A stretch of 46,816 nucleotides of DNA from Massilia eburnea (GTDB lineage Bacteria; Pseudomonadota; Gammaproteobacteria; Burkholderiales; Burkholderiaceae_D). This document shows positions 33,970 to 41,844 of this stretch, one piece after another. The notes under the pieces were generated by a model. It was not told where the DNA came from and searched no databases. It worked only from the letters and a program-made list of their open reading frames with translations. Location: positions 1 through 46,816 of the forward strand of contig NZ_WNKX01000034.1 of the NCBI RefSeq assembly GCF_009720745.1. Direction: 5' to 3'. A program made the position numbers and the translations under genes. Numbering within the stretch: the stretch's first letter is position 1; every line of letters starts with the position of its first letter.

Positions 33970-34588
33970 ACTCAGTCCCAACTTCGCTATAGATTTTCCA
34001 GTCGGCCTGGAATCATGGCACCGCGCCGGCGGCCGTATCAGCTTTGCCGCCGGCGATGTCTGCTTTACGCAATTCGATGCCGCCGATGCCGATGCGCTGC
34101 TCGAGATCCGCAACGATCCGAGCGTGCTGCCCTTCATGCCGGGCGCCCAGGCCATCGACCGGGCGCGCCACCTCGACTGGGTCAACGCCACGCTGCTGCA
34201 CACCAGCGGAGCGACACCGCTGCTCATGCTGGGCCGGGCAGCAGGCCGGGTTGCCGGCTTCGGCATCCTCAAACCGACCGCCGCAGCGGGGACGCTGGAA
34301 ATCGGCGTCATCGTCGCCGGCCACTGGCAGCGCAGCATGCTGCCGCCGCGGCTTGGCTGCGCCCTGATTGCGCTGGCTGCCCAGTTGTTCGGCGCCGATA
34401 CCCTGGTCAGCTACGTCAATCCTCGGCACGGCCATGCCTTGCGCCTGAACGGCGGCGCCGGCCTGCAACTGGCCGCACGATCCGACAAGCCGGGCGAGCA
34501 GTGCTTCCGCACCAGGCTCGATGCGCTGGTTTCGACGCCCTTTTATCGCCGCTGCACGCGTGGACTGCAAATCAGGCTCACGCAATAA
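33938..34588 (+). CDS. GNAT-family acetyltransferase
   Basis: The frame encodes about 216 residues with a RimJ/RimL-like GNAT pattern: R-N-D-P-S-V-L-P-F-M-P-G, a central beta strand G-T-L-E-I-G-V-I-V-A-G, the Q-R-S acyl-CoA region and Y-V-N-P-R-H-G-H-A-L-R. There is no ATG after the divergent aminotransferase start, so initiation must lie inside it. A perfect AAGGAG stands 6 nt before TTG 33938, which I take as the start; ATG 33920 is an alternative without a ribosome site. It acetylates an unknown amine, perhaps one made by the neighbouring aminotransferase. It is the only plus-strand gene in this stretch and overlaps the convergent hydroxylase by 11 bp. Confidence 0.78.
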   Translation: MLDAVAAVPLILSPNFAIDFPVGLESWHRAGGRISFAAGDVCFTQFDAADADALLEIRNDPSVLPFMPGAQAIDRARHLDWVNATLLHTSGATPLLMLGRAAGRVAGFGILKPTAAAGTLEIGVIVAGHWQRSMLPPRLGCALIALAAQLFGADTLVSYVNPRHGHALRLNGGAGLQLAARSDKPGEQCFRTRLDALVSTPFYRRCTRGLQIRLTQ

Positions 34589-35078
34589 AGTCGAGCAGCA
34601 GAACCACGCGGCGCGCGGCAGCCAGGTTCCATGCCTCGTGTTCGAGGCGATCGTCGAGCACCAGCGCGCGCCCTTCTTGCCAGCCCCTGGTTTCAGCCGC
34701 GACGCGGATTGCACAATCGCCGGGCGGCACTTCAAGCGCCAGGTGGCAGCGCAGGTAAGGGCCCGCCTTGCCCTGGTGGGGCTTGATCCTGGCCCCCGGC
34801 TGCAGCACCGAAAACGCCACCGCGCCATGCCCGGGCAGCAGGTGTTCGACCAGGGCGGCAGTGCGCGGGCAACGCAGCACGCCTTCCGTGAGCGGTTCGC
34901 GATGGGGCAGGTTCCACAGGCCGAATACCTGCCAGCCGTGGTCATACAGCTGCGCCTCGACATAGTCGCCCAGCGCGTCCTGCACGGCGAGGAATTCGGC
35001 GTAGATCTCCTGCCAGTGGCGCTCCAGTTCGGCGACAAACGGGAATCGCGCCGGATCATGGAAGGGCGCGGGGTTCAC
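34578..35078 (-). CDS. Aspartyl/asparaginyl beta-hydroxylase family oxygenase
   Basis: The frame encodes 166 residues, the compact single-domain AspH form. Family motifs are I-K-P-H-Q-G-K, the first iron ligand His, then G-P-Y-L-R-C-H-L-A-L-E-V-P-P, and W-Q-E-G-R-A-L-V-L-D-D-R-L-E-H-E-A-W-N with the second His. It is a non-haem Fe(II)/2-oxoglutarate enzyme that hydroxylates Asp/Asn side chains or, in LpxO-type relatives, lipid acyl chains. The start is GTG 35078, with AGGAG 5 nt upstream and a 4-bp overlap (GTGA) with the glycosyltransferase gene; ATG 35093 lacks such a site. Translational coupling to a GT41-type protein glycosyltransferase suggests a protein substrate. Confidence 0.85.
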   Translation of the reverse strand: MNPAPFHDPARFPFVAELERHWQEIYAEFLAVQDALGDYVEAQLYDHGWQVFGLWNLPHREPLTEGVLRCPRTAALVEHLLPGHGAVAFSVLQPGARIKPHQGKAGPYLRCHLALEVPPGDCAIRVAAETRGWQEGRALVLDDRLEHEAWNLAAARRVVLLLDFIA

Positions 35079-36814
35079 GCCTGCTCCTGCCATGCGCGCA
35101 GGATGGCCGCGGCCAGCGTCGTCTGCCCTTGCGCGTCCTGTCCCGCGAGCTGCGCCAGGCCCGACCTGGCCAGGGTCCCGATGCGCGCGCGCTCGGCTTC
35201 GGAGTTCAGCAGCTGGCTGGCCAGCGCAAGATAAGTATCCCGGTCCTTTGCGCACAGCTCGCCCAAGCCGGCACGGGCCAGCAGCAAAGGATCGACTTTC
35301 GACGCCAGGTCGCCGCCCTCGAGGCAGACCAGGGGAATACCCAGCGCCAGCGCATCCATGGCTGTATTGGTGCCGCCAAACGGGAAGCTTTGCAGGATCA
35401 CGTCGGCTTGCGCCAGCTTGTCCATATAGCCGGCGTAGCCCATGGTCGGATGGACGCAGGCTTGCGGGAAGCGGCCTTGCAGTTCGCGGCGCAGGGCCAG
35501 CAGCTCCGCGCCGCTGGCGTTCGGGAAAAAGTGCAATTGCGTGGCAGGCGGTGCCGACGCCAGCACCTGCGCCACGACGTCAAGAAAATCGGGCGTCAGC
35601 TTCATGCGGGCGGCGTTGACGGCGACAGTGCGGACTTCACCCGCCGGTCTTGGCCGTGCATGCCAGCCGCCGGGCGGCGGCGACGGCAGCGCCTGCGCGT
35701 CGAAGCAGGCCATCTTGCCGTATTCCGGCATCGGCGCCGTGGCCAGTTCATGGAAAACCAGGGTGCCGTCAATCTGCCCGCTGCACGAAGGCGCAGGATG
35801 GCCCACCGACATCAGCTGGAGCGGCGCCAGGCGCAGCATGGACAGGACAAAAGTCCAGTAGCACATGCCGATACTCGGGTAAAACAGCAGGTCAGGTGCA
35901 GTGGAGGCCACCATCTGCGCCAGCCGCGCCACGTCCCGCTCCTGCGGCGGGAAATACAGTTGCTCGTCGCTGAAGCGCGCATGCTCGGCGCAGCGCGTCG
36001 GCTGGTCTGTAAGCAGGGTCACGTGAAAATGCTCTTTCAAACCCGCCAGCTGGCCCGCATAGCAGCGGAACATGGCGTGCCCCGGGAACAGCAGCTCGCC
36101 GACGATCGTCAGGCGCGGCTTGCCGGCCACCGGCGCACGCGCAGAAGCTGGCGGCACGGCAGGCAGCTGGGCGCCAGCGTGGCGCACGATGGCTCGTTTG
36201 AAATCGTGGCGCCCGGGGTCGGCCAGGTAGCTGACGTGGAAAGCAGATACATGGCATTGCTCGAGATAGCGCAGCGGCATTTTCACGGGCGCGACCGACA
36301 TCAGCCAGCGGCCCGCGGCAGCCGTCGCGCGTGCCGCGCCGGCATCAAGCGGACAGGTGTCGAGGCAGGCGATGGCGGCCAGCCGCGCATGTATCGGATC
36401 GTGCCCGCTCCACTCGGCCAGCGCTTCCGCCGACAGCAGCGAAGCATCTCCCAGGGCCGCCAGCTTCAATTGCTTCCAGCCCGGCATTTGCTGCGGGTGA
36501 AGCAAATCCTCCTCGCGCATTGCGAGCACATCCATCAAAAAAGGTTTGACCCGGGCACCGGCCGCGCCGACCAGGTCGCGCAGCACGCCGCGCACGGCAA
36601 GCAGGCGCAGCACTCCCAATTCATCCTTTACGCCAGCTTCGCGTACCCAGCGGCCCAGCAATTCAAGCAAGGCTGCTTCGTCTTCCGGCGGCAAGGCGAC
36701 GGCCTGGCGCCGCCATTGCCCCCCCAGCATTGCTTCAAACAGGTATCTGTGGAACTCCTCCTTGCCCGAAATGCGGCGCGCTGGGTGGAGGAATTCGATG
36801 CGCTGACCCGGCAT
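35075..36814 (-). CDS. HMW1C/GT41-like protein glycosyltransferase
   Basis: The frame encodes 579 residues, close to the 620 of HMW1C-type N-glycosyltransferases. The first 230 or so are all-helical, as in the HMW1C AAD domain, rather than repeated TPRs. The rest is a GT-B fold starting P-R-L-T-I-V-G-E and ending with Q-S-F-P-F-G-G-T-N-T-A-M-D-A-L near 475 and L-E-G-G-D-L-A-S-K-V-D, the UDP-sugar site of GT41. HMW1C enzymes are cytosolic and put glucose or galactose on Asn in N-X-S/T. The gene starts 6 bp after a PEP-CTERM protein gene with five such sequons, and overlaps AspH. O-GlcNAc (SPINDLY-type) activity remains an alternative. Confidence 0.82.
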   Translation of the reverse strand: MPGQRIEFLHPARRISGKEEFHRYLFEAMLGGQWRRQAVALPPEDEAALLELLGRWVREAGVKDELGVLRLLAVRGVLRDLVGAAGARVKPFLMDVLAMREEDLLHPQQMPGWKQLKLAALGDASLLSAEALAEWSGHDPIHARLAAIACLDTCPLDAGAARATAAAGRWLMSVAPVKMPLRYLEQCHVSAFHVSYLADPGRHDFKRAIVRHAGAQLPAVPPASARAPVAGKPRLTIVGELLFPGHAMFRCYAGQLAGLKEHFHVTLLTDQPTRCAEHARFSDEQLYFPPQERDVARLAQMVASTAPDLLFYPSIGMCYWTFVLSMLRLAPLQLMSVGHPAPSCSGQIDGTLVFHELATAPMPEYGKMACFDAQALPSPPPGGWHARPRPAGEVRTVAVNAARMKLTPDFLDVVAQVLASAPPATQLHFFPNASGAELLALRRELQGRFPQACVHPTMGYAGYMDKLAQADVILQSFPFGGTNTAMDALALGIPLVCLEGGDLASKVDPLLLARAGLGELCAKDRDTYLALASQLLNSEAERARIGTLARSGLAQLAGQDAQGQTTLAAAILRAWQEQA

Positions 36815-36820
36815 CCAGGC

Positions 36821-37675
36821 TTAGGGCCGCGATCGGCTGCGGCGCTTCATGCCGGCCAGACCAAGCAGGCCCAGCCCAGTCAGCAGCATGCTCGAGGGTT
36901 CTGGAACGCTGGCAGGCGGCGCCAGTTCTTCAACATCGAGCTGCAGGCGCGCATTGCTCAAATTCAGGTCACCATTCACCAGCAAGTTCCAGTCCAGCTT
37001 ATGGCTTGAGAGCAGCTGGTCCAGCATGTCCTGATTGGAAATTTCCCCGGCAATGGAAAAACTGCCATTCCAGTCCTTGGTGGTGGTGGTGGTCTGGGTG
37101 TACTGGTCGCCATAGTAGTTCGAATAAGACCCCGAAACCCAGTAGCTGCCGGAACAGCGGTTGCCACAGCTGTAATATTGGTAGTAGCCCGGCTGGCTGC
37201 TATAGCCTTCCCAAGACATCCCGTCGTGAGTGGTGTTCTGCGCACTGGACTGGGTCAGGGCAGTCGCGCCGCTACCTGCGCCGATGCCCGCCAGCGACAG
37301 GCTCGCACCTTCGGTTTCGCCGCTTTGCGCCACCGACTGCTGGTAGTTCTTATTGCGGACGTAGGTATAGCTGTAATTCCACCCATCGTAATAGCTGTTG
37401 CTGAGCACATAGTTGCCGGCGGAGAAGCCCGTCGTTTGCGCCTGGCCACGGCTAAGCAAATCCTGGTCGTCCGAGAAGTTGAAGGTGAACGATGCGCTGT
37501 TGATTTTGAAATGCTGCGGCAGGATGGAACTGCCGTCGAACATGCCGGCGTGCTGGCCGGCCCCCATCCAGCTGCCGTCGGCGATCGAGCCGGTCAGGGT
37601 GATCGGGGCGGCTTGGGACGTAGATGCCATCGACAGCAGGGCGGTAGCAACGGCGGCGGAGAGAAGTTTATTCAT
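36821..37675 (-). CDS. PEP-CTERM surface protein, Tyr/Ser/Asn-rich
   Basis: The frame encodes 284 residues. A signal peptide (about 1-23) ends at S-Q-A-A. The C-terminus is a full PEP-CTERM sorting signal: V-P-E-P-S, a hydrophobic helix and K-R-R-S-R-S-R. In PEP-CTERM systems an exosortase (EpsH/XrtA type) cuts near this motif and the protein reaches the cell surface or matrix; no exosortase lies in this window. The middle is a low-complexity region rich in Y, S, T, N and G, with C-G-N-R-C. Five N-X-S/T sequons are visible: N-F-S, N-Y-S, N-T-T, N-G-S, N-L-S. ATG 37675 is chosen; no strong ribosome site. It is likely co-transcribed with the HMW1C-like gene. Confidence 0.92.
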   Translation of the reverse strand: MNKLLSAAVATALLSMASTSQAAPITLTGSIADGSWMGAGQHAGMFDGSSILPQHFKINSASFTFNFSDDQDLLSRGQAQTTGFSAGNYVLSNSYYDGWNYSYTYVRNKNYQQSVAQSGETEGASLSLAGIGAGSGATALTQSSAQNTTHDGMSWEGYSSQPGYYQYYSCGNRCSGSYWVSGSYSNYYGDQYTQTTTTTKDWNGSFSIAGEISNQDMLDQLLSSHKLDWNLLVNGDLNLSNARLQLDVEELAPPASVPEPSSMLLTGLGLLGLAGMKRRSRSRP

Positions 37676-37686
37676 TATCAATTAAA

Positions 37687-37704
37687 ATTGTTTATAAGAA
37701 CAAT
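37687..37704. repeat. Inverted repeat just upstream of the PEP-CTERM gene
   Basis: ATTGTT (37687-37692) and AACAAT (37699-37704) form a perfect 6-bp inverted repeat with a 6-nt spacer, 12 bp before the start codon. It could be an operator or a stem covering the translation start. The surrounding interval 37676-37804 is AT-rich and must hold the operon promoter, which I cannot place with confidence. Confidence 0.4.
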
Positions 37705-37804
37705 GCGGGTCTCTTAAGCAATATTTGTTCCAGCGATCGCAAGCATATGATTCTAAAAGAAACTGTGAATTACGCCCGCGCCAGATGTAAAGAATTTCGA
37801 CACT

Positions 37805-38194
37805 TCAGCGACAGCGATGGCCCTTCATTTTCAGAAAGGCAATCAGGTCGGCCCGCTCTTGGCGGTCCTTGACCCCGGCGTAGCCCATGCTGGTGCCGGG
37901 CACCGTCTTCATGGGGTCGGCCAGGAAAAGGTCGAGCGTTTTTTGGTCCCACACGATGCGCGAACGTCGCATCGCAGCAGAATAGGCAAAGCCCGGCACG
38001 CTGCCGGCGCGGCGGCCGAACAGGCCGCAATGGCGCGGCCCGGTGCGGTCATATTCCAGCGCATGGCAGGCCAGGCAGCGCTCATACACGGCCTGCCCGG
38101 CCTGCGCCCGGCCCACCACGCCGGGCGGCGCGGCCAGCGCTGGCGCGCAGCCTGCCGCCAGCGCCAGCAGCATGAGGACGGGCGCGCTTTTCAT
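37805..38194 (-). CDS. Exported c-type cytochrome (class I)
   Basis: The frame encodes 129 residues. A signal peptide (1 to about 22) leads to a mono-haem domain with C40-L-A-C-H44 as the haem-binding motif and M103 in P-G-T-S-M-G-Y as the distal ligand. This is the class I cytochrome c pattern; the periplasmic role is electron transfer. The start overlaps the end of the ferritin-like gene by 4 bp, making it the last gene of the ECF sigma / ferritin / cytochrome operon. Confidence 0.93.
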   Translation of the reverse strand: MKSAPVLMLLALAAGCAPALAAPPGVVGRAQAGQAVYERCLACHALEYDRTGPRHCGLFGRRAGSVPGFAYSAAMRRSRIVWDQKTLDLFLADPMKTVPGTSMGYAGVKDRQERADLIAFLKMKGHRCR

Positions 38195-38766
38195 ACCATG
38201 AAGGCCGACGGCACCGGCGCCTCGCCCAGGGCCTGGCGCAGCACGGCCCAGTGCATGGCCTCGTCGCCCAGGATGCTGGCGGCGGCCTTGGCCAGGTCGC
38301 GGTTGCCAAACAGCGGTACGGCGCCGAGGTAGGCGCTGACGGCGCCCTGCTCCAGCGCGGCTGCGAAGCGCAGCACGTCCGCCTGCGACTTCAGCTTCTC
38401 GGTCGGGAAAGCGTATTTTTCCTTGGCGCCGACGGCCTTGCCGCCCAGCTTGGCGATGGTCTTGGCCAGGATGTCGGCATGCTCCTTGTGGTGGCCCTGG
38501 AAGGTCACGGCCAGGTCCAGCACCGGTTTTTTCAGCAGGCCGCTTTCCGCGCCCAGCTGGTAGGCGGCGATGGCTTCCAGTTCGGCGCCCAGCGCCGTAT
38601 TCAGGATGCGGACGTCTTCTTCGCCGTCCTTGCCGGTCTTCGCCGCCAGCGCATCTTCGCCCGCCAGCAGCGCCACGGCGGCGCCGGACAGCAGCAGGCC
38701 CGATTTGGAGAGGAAAGAACGGCGCGTGCCCGGTGCCGCGTCGTCGAGGGAAATCAGGAAGGACAT
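38191..38766 (-). CDS. Tat-exported ferritin-like domain protein
   Basis: The frame encodes 191 residues. The N-terminus has a twin-arginine signal T-R-R-S-F-L (R15-R16) followed by a hydrophobic stretch ending A-L-A. The mature part is a four-helix ferritin-like bundle (PF13668 type) with candidate di-metal ligands in E-L-E-A-I-A-A-Y, H-H-K-E-H-A, L-E-Q-G-A and D-E-A-M-H-W. Tat export fits a protein that folds with its metal centre in the cytoplasm. It lies 24 bp after the sigma gene and overlaps the cytochrome gene. Possible roles are iron or peroxide handling; substrate unknown. Confidence 0.88.
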   Translation of the reverse strand: MSFLISLDDAAPGTRRSFLSKSGLLLSGAAVALLAGEDALAAKTGKDGEEDVRILNTALGAELEAIAAYQLGAESGLLKKPVLDLAVTFQGHHKEHADILAKTIAKLGGKAVGAKEKYAFPTEKLKSQADVLRFAAALEQGAVSAYLGAVPLFGNRDLAKAAASILGDEAMHWAVLRQALGEAPVPSAFMV

Positions 38767-38790
38767 GGTGTTTCTCCTTTTGGTGGGTGG

Positions 38791-39381
38791 TCAGTCGTGC
38801 AGCCGTTTCAGCACGTTGGCGACGATGCGGTCGCAGCGCGCGCCATCGAAGGCGAAGGCGTCTTCCAGCGCGATATCGAGCTCGCGCGACAAGGCTTCGC
38901 GCAGCAGGCCGCGGGCGCGGAAGTAGCGCGTGCGCACGGTCGCTTCGGGAATGTCGAGGCAGGCGGCAGTCTCCTCCACTGACATCTCTTCCAGCGCGCG
39001 CAGGACGAACACCGTGCGGAAGGCATCGGGCAAACCGTCGATCTTCTGCTCGATCAGGCGCCGCGCCTCGCGGCGCAACAGCGCCTGTTCCGGCTGTTCA
39101 TTGTGTTCGTCCATTGCTGCCTCCCCGTCAAGCTGGATGATGTCGGCCATGCGGATCTTCTTGCGCGAACGGGCGATGGCTTCGTTGATGACGATCCGGG
39201 TCAACCAGGTCGACAGGCTCGATTCGCCGCGGAAGTTTTCCATGCCGCGGAAGGCCAGGATGTAGGCCTCCTGCAACACGTCCTCCGCTTCGGCATCGTC
39301 CTTCACGATGCTGCGCGCCGTACGGTACAAAGCCCGGTTGTGGCGGCGCATCAGCTGTTCGAATGCGGCTAGGTCGTTCAT
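38791..39381 (-). CDS. ECF-family RNA polymerase sigma factor
   Basis: The frame encodes 196 residues with sigma region 2 (D-A-E-D-V-L-Q-E type, here E-A-E-D-V-L-Q-E-A-Y, then F-R-G-E-S-S-L-S-T-W-L) and region 4 (L-P-D-A-F-R-T-V-F-V-L-R-A-L-E-E-M-S-V-E-E-T-A). It would direct RNA polymerase to its own regulon. Start ATG 39381 has GGGGAAAG just upstream; ATG 39414 in frame is an alternative. No anti-sigma gene is next to it: the following genes are the ferritin-like protein and the cytochrome, both exported. Confidence 0.93.
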   Translation of the reverse strand: MNDLAAFEQLMRRHNRALYRTARSIVKDDAEAEDVLQEAYILAFRGMENFRGESSLSTWLTRIVINEAIARSRKKIRMADIIQLDGEAAMDEHNEQPEQALLRREARRLIEQKIDGLPDAFRTVFVLRALEEMSVEETAACLDIPEATVRTRYFRARGLLREALSRELDIALEDAFAFDGARCDRIVANVLKRLHD

Positions 39382-39409
39382 TGCTTTCCCCGTGTTTGGC
39401 TGTTTTCCT

Positions 39410-39435
39410 GACATTGGATGCACAAAGATTGTTCC
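39410..39435 (-). promoter_or_regulatory. Possible ECF-type promoter before the sigma gene
   Basis: On the minus strand GGAAC (39431-39435) is followed after 18 nt by GTC (39410-39412), resembling the GGAAC / GTC layout of many ECF promoters. If real, the sigma factor may activate its own operon. ATG 39414 would then be excluded as start. Weak evidence from short motifs. Confidence 0.25.
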
Positions 39436-39558
39436 ACGTTCCCGGAAAATGAAAAAAGACCGAAAAAATATGCGCGGAGTTGGCAAGGCGGTCATTGCCA
39501 CGCGGCAATCCGGTGCGCTATCGTGACTGGCTTCCCTCCTCACTCAACGGAGCCGTAC

Positions 39559-40023
39559 ATGGCAGAGCAAGATATTTCCAGATTTGAAATTCCCGCCGCG
39601 GTGGCGGCAGCGCTGGGCGACTGGGTGCAGCAAGCGGCGCGCGAAACCGGCACGCCCTTGCATGCCGAAATCGAAACATTGCGCGCCCAGCTCGCGGCCG
39701 CCCAGGCCACGCTGGAAGAGAACGAAGACCAGATCACGCGCCTGAACGGCGAATTGCGCAACGCGCGCAACATCGCCGCCGATGCCCTGGTCGGCAAGGC
39801 GAAAGACCAGCTGGCGATCGAAGGCAAGGACGCACAGATCGCCGACTTGCGCAGCCAGCTTGAGCGCAGCGTCGCCATCGCTGCCACGCTGTCCGATGCC
39901 AAGCTGGCCGCCGAGATGGAGCTGGTCGGCGCCGCCACCGCGCGCGACAACTACCTGGCCGAGGCCGGCGAGCTGCGCGCCCAGCTCGAAGCCTGCCGCG
40001 CCGCCCGCCGCGCGGCTGGATGA
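39559..40023 (+). CDS. Small coiled-coil protein of unknown function
   Basis: The frame encodes 154 residues. Residues 1 to about 35 look globular; 36-150 are an almost continuous heptad pattern rich in A, E, L, R and Q. There is no signal peptide or membrane segment, so it is cytosolic. A GGAG precedes ATG 39559 by 7 nt. The layout recalls KfrA-type or cell-organisation coiled-coil proteins, but there is no diagnostic motif and I name no function. It is divergent from the ECF sigma gene. Confidence 0.75.
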   Translation: MAEQDISRFEIPAAVAAALGDWVQQAARETGTPLHAEIETLRAQLAAAQATLEENEDQITRLNGELRNARNIAADALVGKAKDQLAIEGKDAQIADLRSQLERSVAIAATLSDAKLAAEMELVGAATARDNYLAEAGELRAQLEACRAARRAAG

Positions 40024-40095
40024 CCAGGGTGCACTGCGCGAAAAACCGGATTGCCGCATAATCGCGGTTCATTGTCCAACCGAGAGAGTTTGCGC

Positions 40096-40800
40096 ATGAC
40101 TGGCATCACCGATTTCCCCATCAACGCCAAATGGCCGGCCCAACACCCTGAACGACTGCAGCTTTATTCCCTGCCCACGCCGAACGGCGTCAAGGTATCG
40201 ATCATGCTGGAAGAAACCGGCCTCGCTTATGAGCCGCACCTGGTCGACTTCGAGACCAACGACCAGATGTCGCCGGAATTCCTGTCGCTGAACCCGAACA
40301 ACAAGATCCCGGCCATCATCGACCCGGACGGCCCGAGCGGAAAACCGCTGCCGCTGTTCGAATCGGGTGCGATCCTGCTTTACCTGGCCGAGAAAACCGG
40401 CAAGCTGCTGCCGCAGGATCCGGCGGCGCGCTACGAAACCATCCAGTGGCTGATGTTCCAGATGGGCGGCATCGGCCCGATGTTCGGCCAGGTCGGCTTC
40501 TTCCACAAATTTGCCGGCCGGGAATACGAGGACAAGCGTCCGCGCGACCGCTACATCGCCGAAGCGGCGCGCCTGCTGGCGGTGCTGGAGCAGCGCCTGG
40601 AAGGCCGCAAGTGGATCATGGGCGGCAATATGACCATCGCCGATATCGCGGTCTTCCCCTGGGTGCGCAATCTGGTGGAATACTATGGCGCCGGTGAACT
40701 GGTGGGCTTCGAGAAGTTCGCCAACGTGCGCCGCGTGCTGGCCGCCTTCCTGGACCGCCCGGCTGTGGCGCGCGGCCTGAAAATTCCCGCGCGCGCTTAA
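40096..40800 (+). CDS. Glutathione S-transferase, nu-class (YfcG/YghU)-like
   Basis: The frame encodes 234 residues. The N-terminal thioredoxin-fold domain has Y-S-L-P-T-P-N-G-V-K-V near residue 26 and N-P-N-N-K-I-P-A-I with E-S-G-A-I, matching the disulfide-bond reductase YfcG/YghU type. The C-terminal helical domain is complete. It acts in the cytosol on glutathione-dependent disulfide or peroxide reduction. ATG 40096 is preferred over an in-frame ATG at 40051 because family proteins start near here. Confidence 0.92.
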   Translation: MTGITDFPINAKWPAQHPERLQLYSLPTPNGVKVSIMLEETGLAYEPHLVDFETNDQMSPEFLSLNPNNKIPAIIDPDGPSGKPLPLFESGAILLYLAEKTGKLLPQDPAARYETIQWLMFQMGGIGPMFGQVGFFHKFAGREYEDKRPRDRYIAEAARLLAVLEQRLEGRKWIMGGNMTIADIAVFPWVRNLVEYYGAGELVGFEKFANVRRVLAAFLDRPAVARGLKIPARA

Positions 40801-40826
40801 ATCCTGCTAGTTGTTGGGCGTACAAT
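40797..40826 (+). promoter_or_regulatory. Candidate promoter for the cyanophycinase-like gene
   Basis: TACAAT (40821-40826) follows TTAAAT (40797-40802) after 18 nt; the -35 overlaps the GST stop codon. The -10 is good, the -35 weak. Confidence 0.35.
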
Positions 40827-40863
40827 GGCCGGGCAGGATCCACTTCAGCCCGGGAGCATCGCC

Positions 40864-41844
40864 ATGGTACGTCTTCACCGATTCTTCGCTGTCTTCCTGC
40901 TGCTGGCCGCCGCGCTGGCAGCGCCTGCCCAGGCAGGCAAGCCTTACCAGTATTACGCGGTGGGCGATCCCACCAATGTCGTGGTGGCGCCGCGCACCAA
41001 GTCCGCCATGGTGCTCATGGGCGGCGGCCCGGACGTCGACGCCGCCTTCAGCTGGATGATCCAGAAAGGCGGCGGCGGCAACTTCGTGGTGATCCGCAGC
41101 CGCGGCACCGATGCCTACAACCCCTATATCTTCGCCATGGGCGGCGTGCAATCAGTCGAAACGCTGGTGATCCCCAGCCGCGACGCGGCCAACGATCCTT
41201 TCGTGATCGAGCGCATACGCAACGCGGAAGAATTGTTCATCGCCGGCGGCGACCAGTCCGACTACATCAACTTCTGGGAAGGCACGCCGGTGCAGGCTGC
41301 GATCCAGGAGCTGGCCAACCGCAAGACACCGATCGGCGGCACCAGCGCCGGCATGATGCTCCTGGGCCGCTTCGGCTTTAGCGCGCTGAATGGCAGCATC
41401 ACCTCCAGTGAAGCGCTGGCCAATCCCTTCGACAAGCGCATCACGCTGGAACGCGACTACCTCGCCATGCAGGCCATGGGCAGCGTGATCACCGATGCGC
41501 ACTTCGACACGCGCGACCGGCTGGGCAGGCTGGTGACCTTCATGGCGCGCATCGTCAACGATGGCTGGGCAACCATGGCGCGCGGCATCGGAGTTGACGT
41601 GGAAACGGCGCTGCTGGTGGAGGACGGCAAAGGATCGCGCATCGGCGCCGGTTCGGTGACCTTCCTGCAAACGGTGGGCGTGCCGCAGGTGTGCCTGCCC
41701 AAGCAGCCGCTGACTTACCAGAACCTGCAAGCGCAGCGCCTGTCCGGCGGCGGGACTTTCGACCTGGGCAACTGGGCCGGCTACGGCGGGTCGACGGTCA
41801 ACTACACCGTGTCCGCCGTGCAGGGCGTGCTGGTTACCAAGTAA
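40864..41844 (+). CDS. Exported cyanophycinase-like peptidase (S51 family)
   Basis: The frame encodes 326 residues. A signal peptide (1 to about 24) ends in P-A-Q-A. The catalytic Ser161 sits in G-G-T-S-A-G-M, the nucleophile elbow of S51 peptidases. F-I-A-G-G-D-Q-S-D-Y and D-A-H-F-D-T-R-D-R-L-G-R-L are typical of cyanophycinases, which release Asp-Arg dipeptides from cyanophycin. Extracellular cyanophycinases are known, and an export signal here suggests use of external polymer or a different isopeptide substrate. No cyanophycin synthetase is in the window. ATG 40864 has GGGAG upstream; a longer start at 40825 would hide the signal peptide. Confidence 0.88.
   Translation: MVRLHRFFAVFLLLAAALAAPAQAGKPYQYYAVGDPTNVVVAPRTKSAMVLMGGGPDVDAAFSWMIQKGGGGNFVVIRSRGTDAYNPYIFAMGGVQSVETLVIPSRDAANDPFVIERIRNAEELFIAGGDQSDYINFWEGTPVQAAIQELANRKTPIGGTSAGMMLLGRFGFSALNGSITSSEALANPFDKRITLERDYLAMQAMGSVITDAHFDTRDRLGRLVTFMARIVNDGWATMARGIGVDVETALLVEDGKGSRIGAGSVTFLQTVGVPQVCLPKQPLTYQNLQAQRLSGGGTFDLGNWAGYGGSTVNYTVSAVQGVLVTK

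Noticed and set aside
35129..37009. A 626-codon plus-strand frame opposite the HMW1C-like gene
   Set aside because: It runs antisense through GT41 motifs and into the PEP-CTERM gene; the composition is that of a shadow frame.
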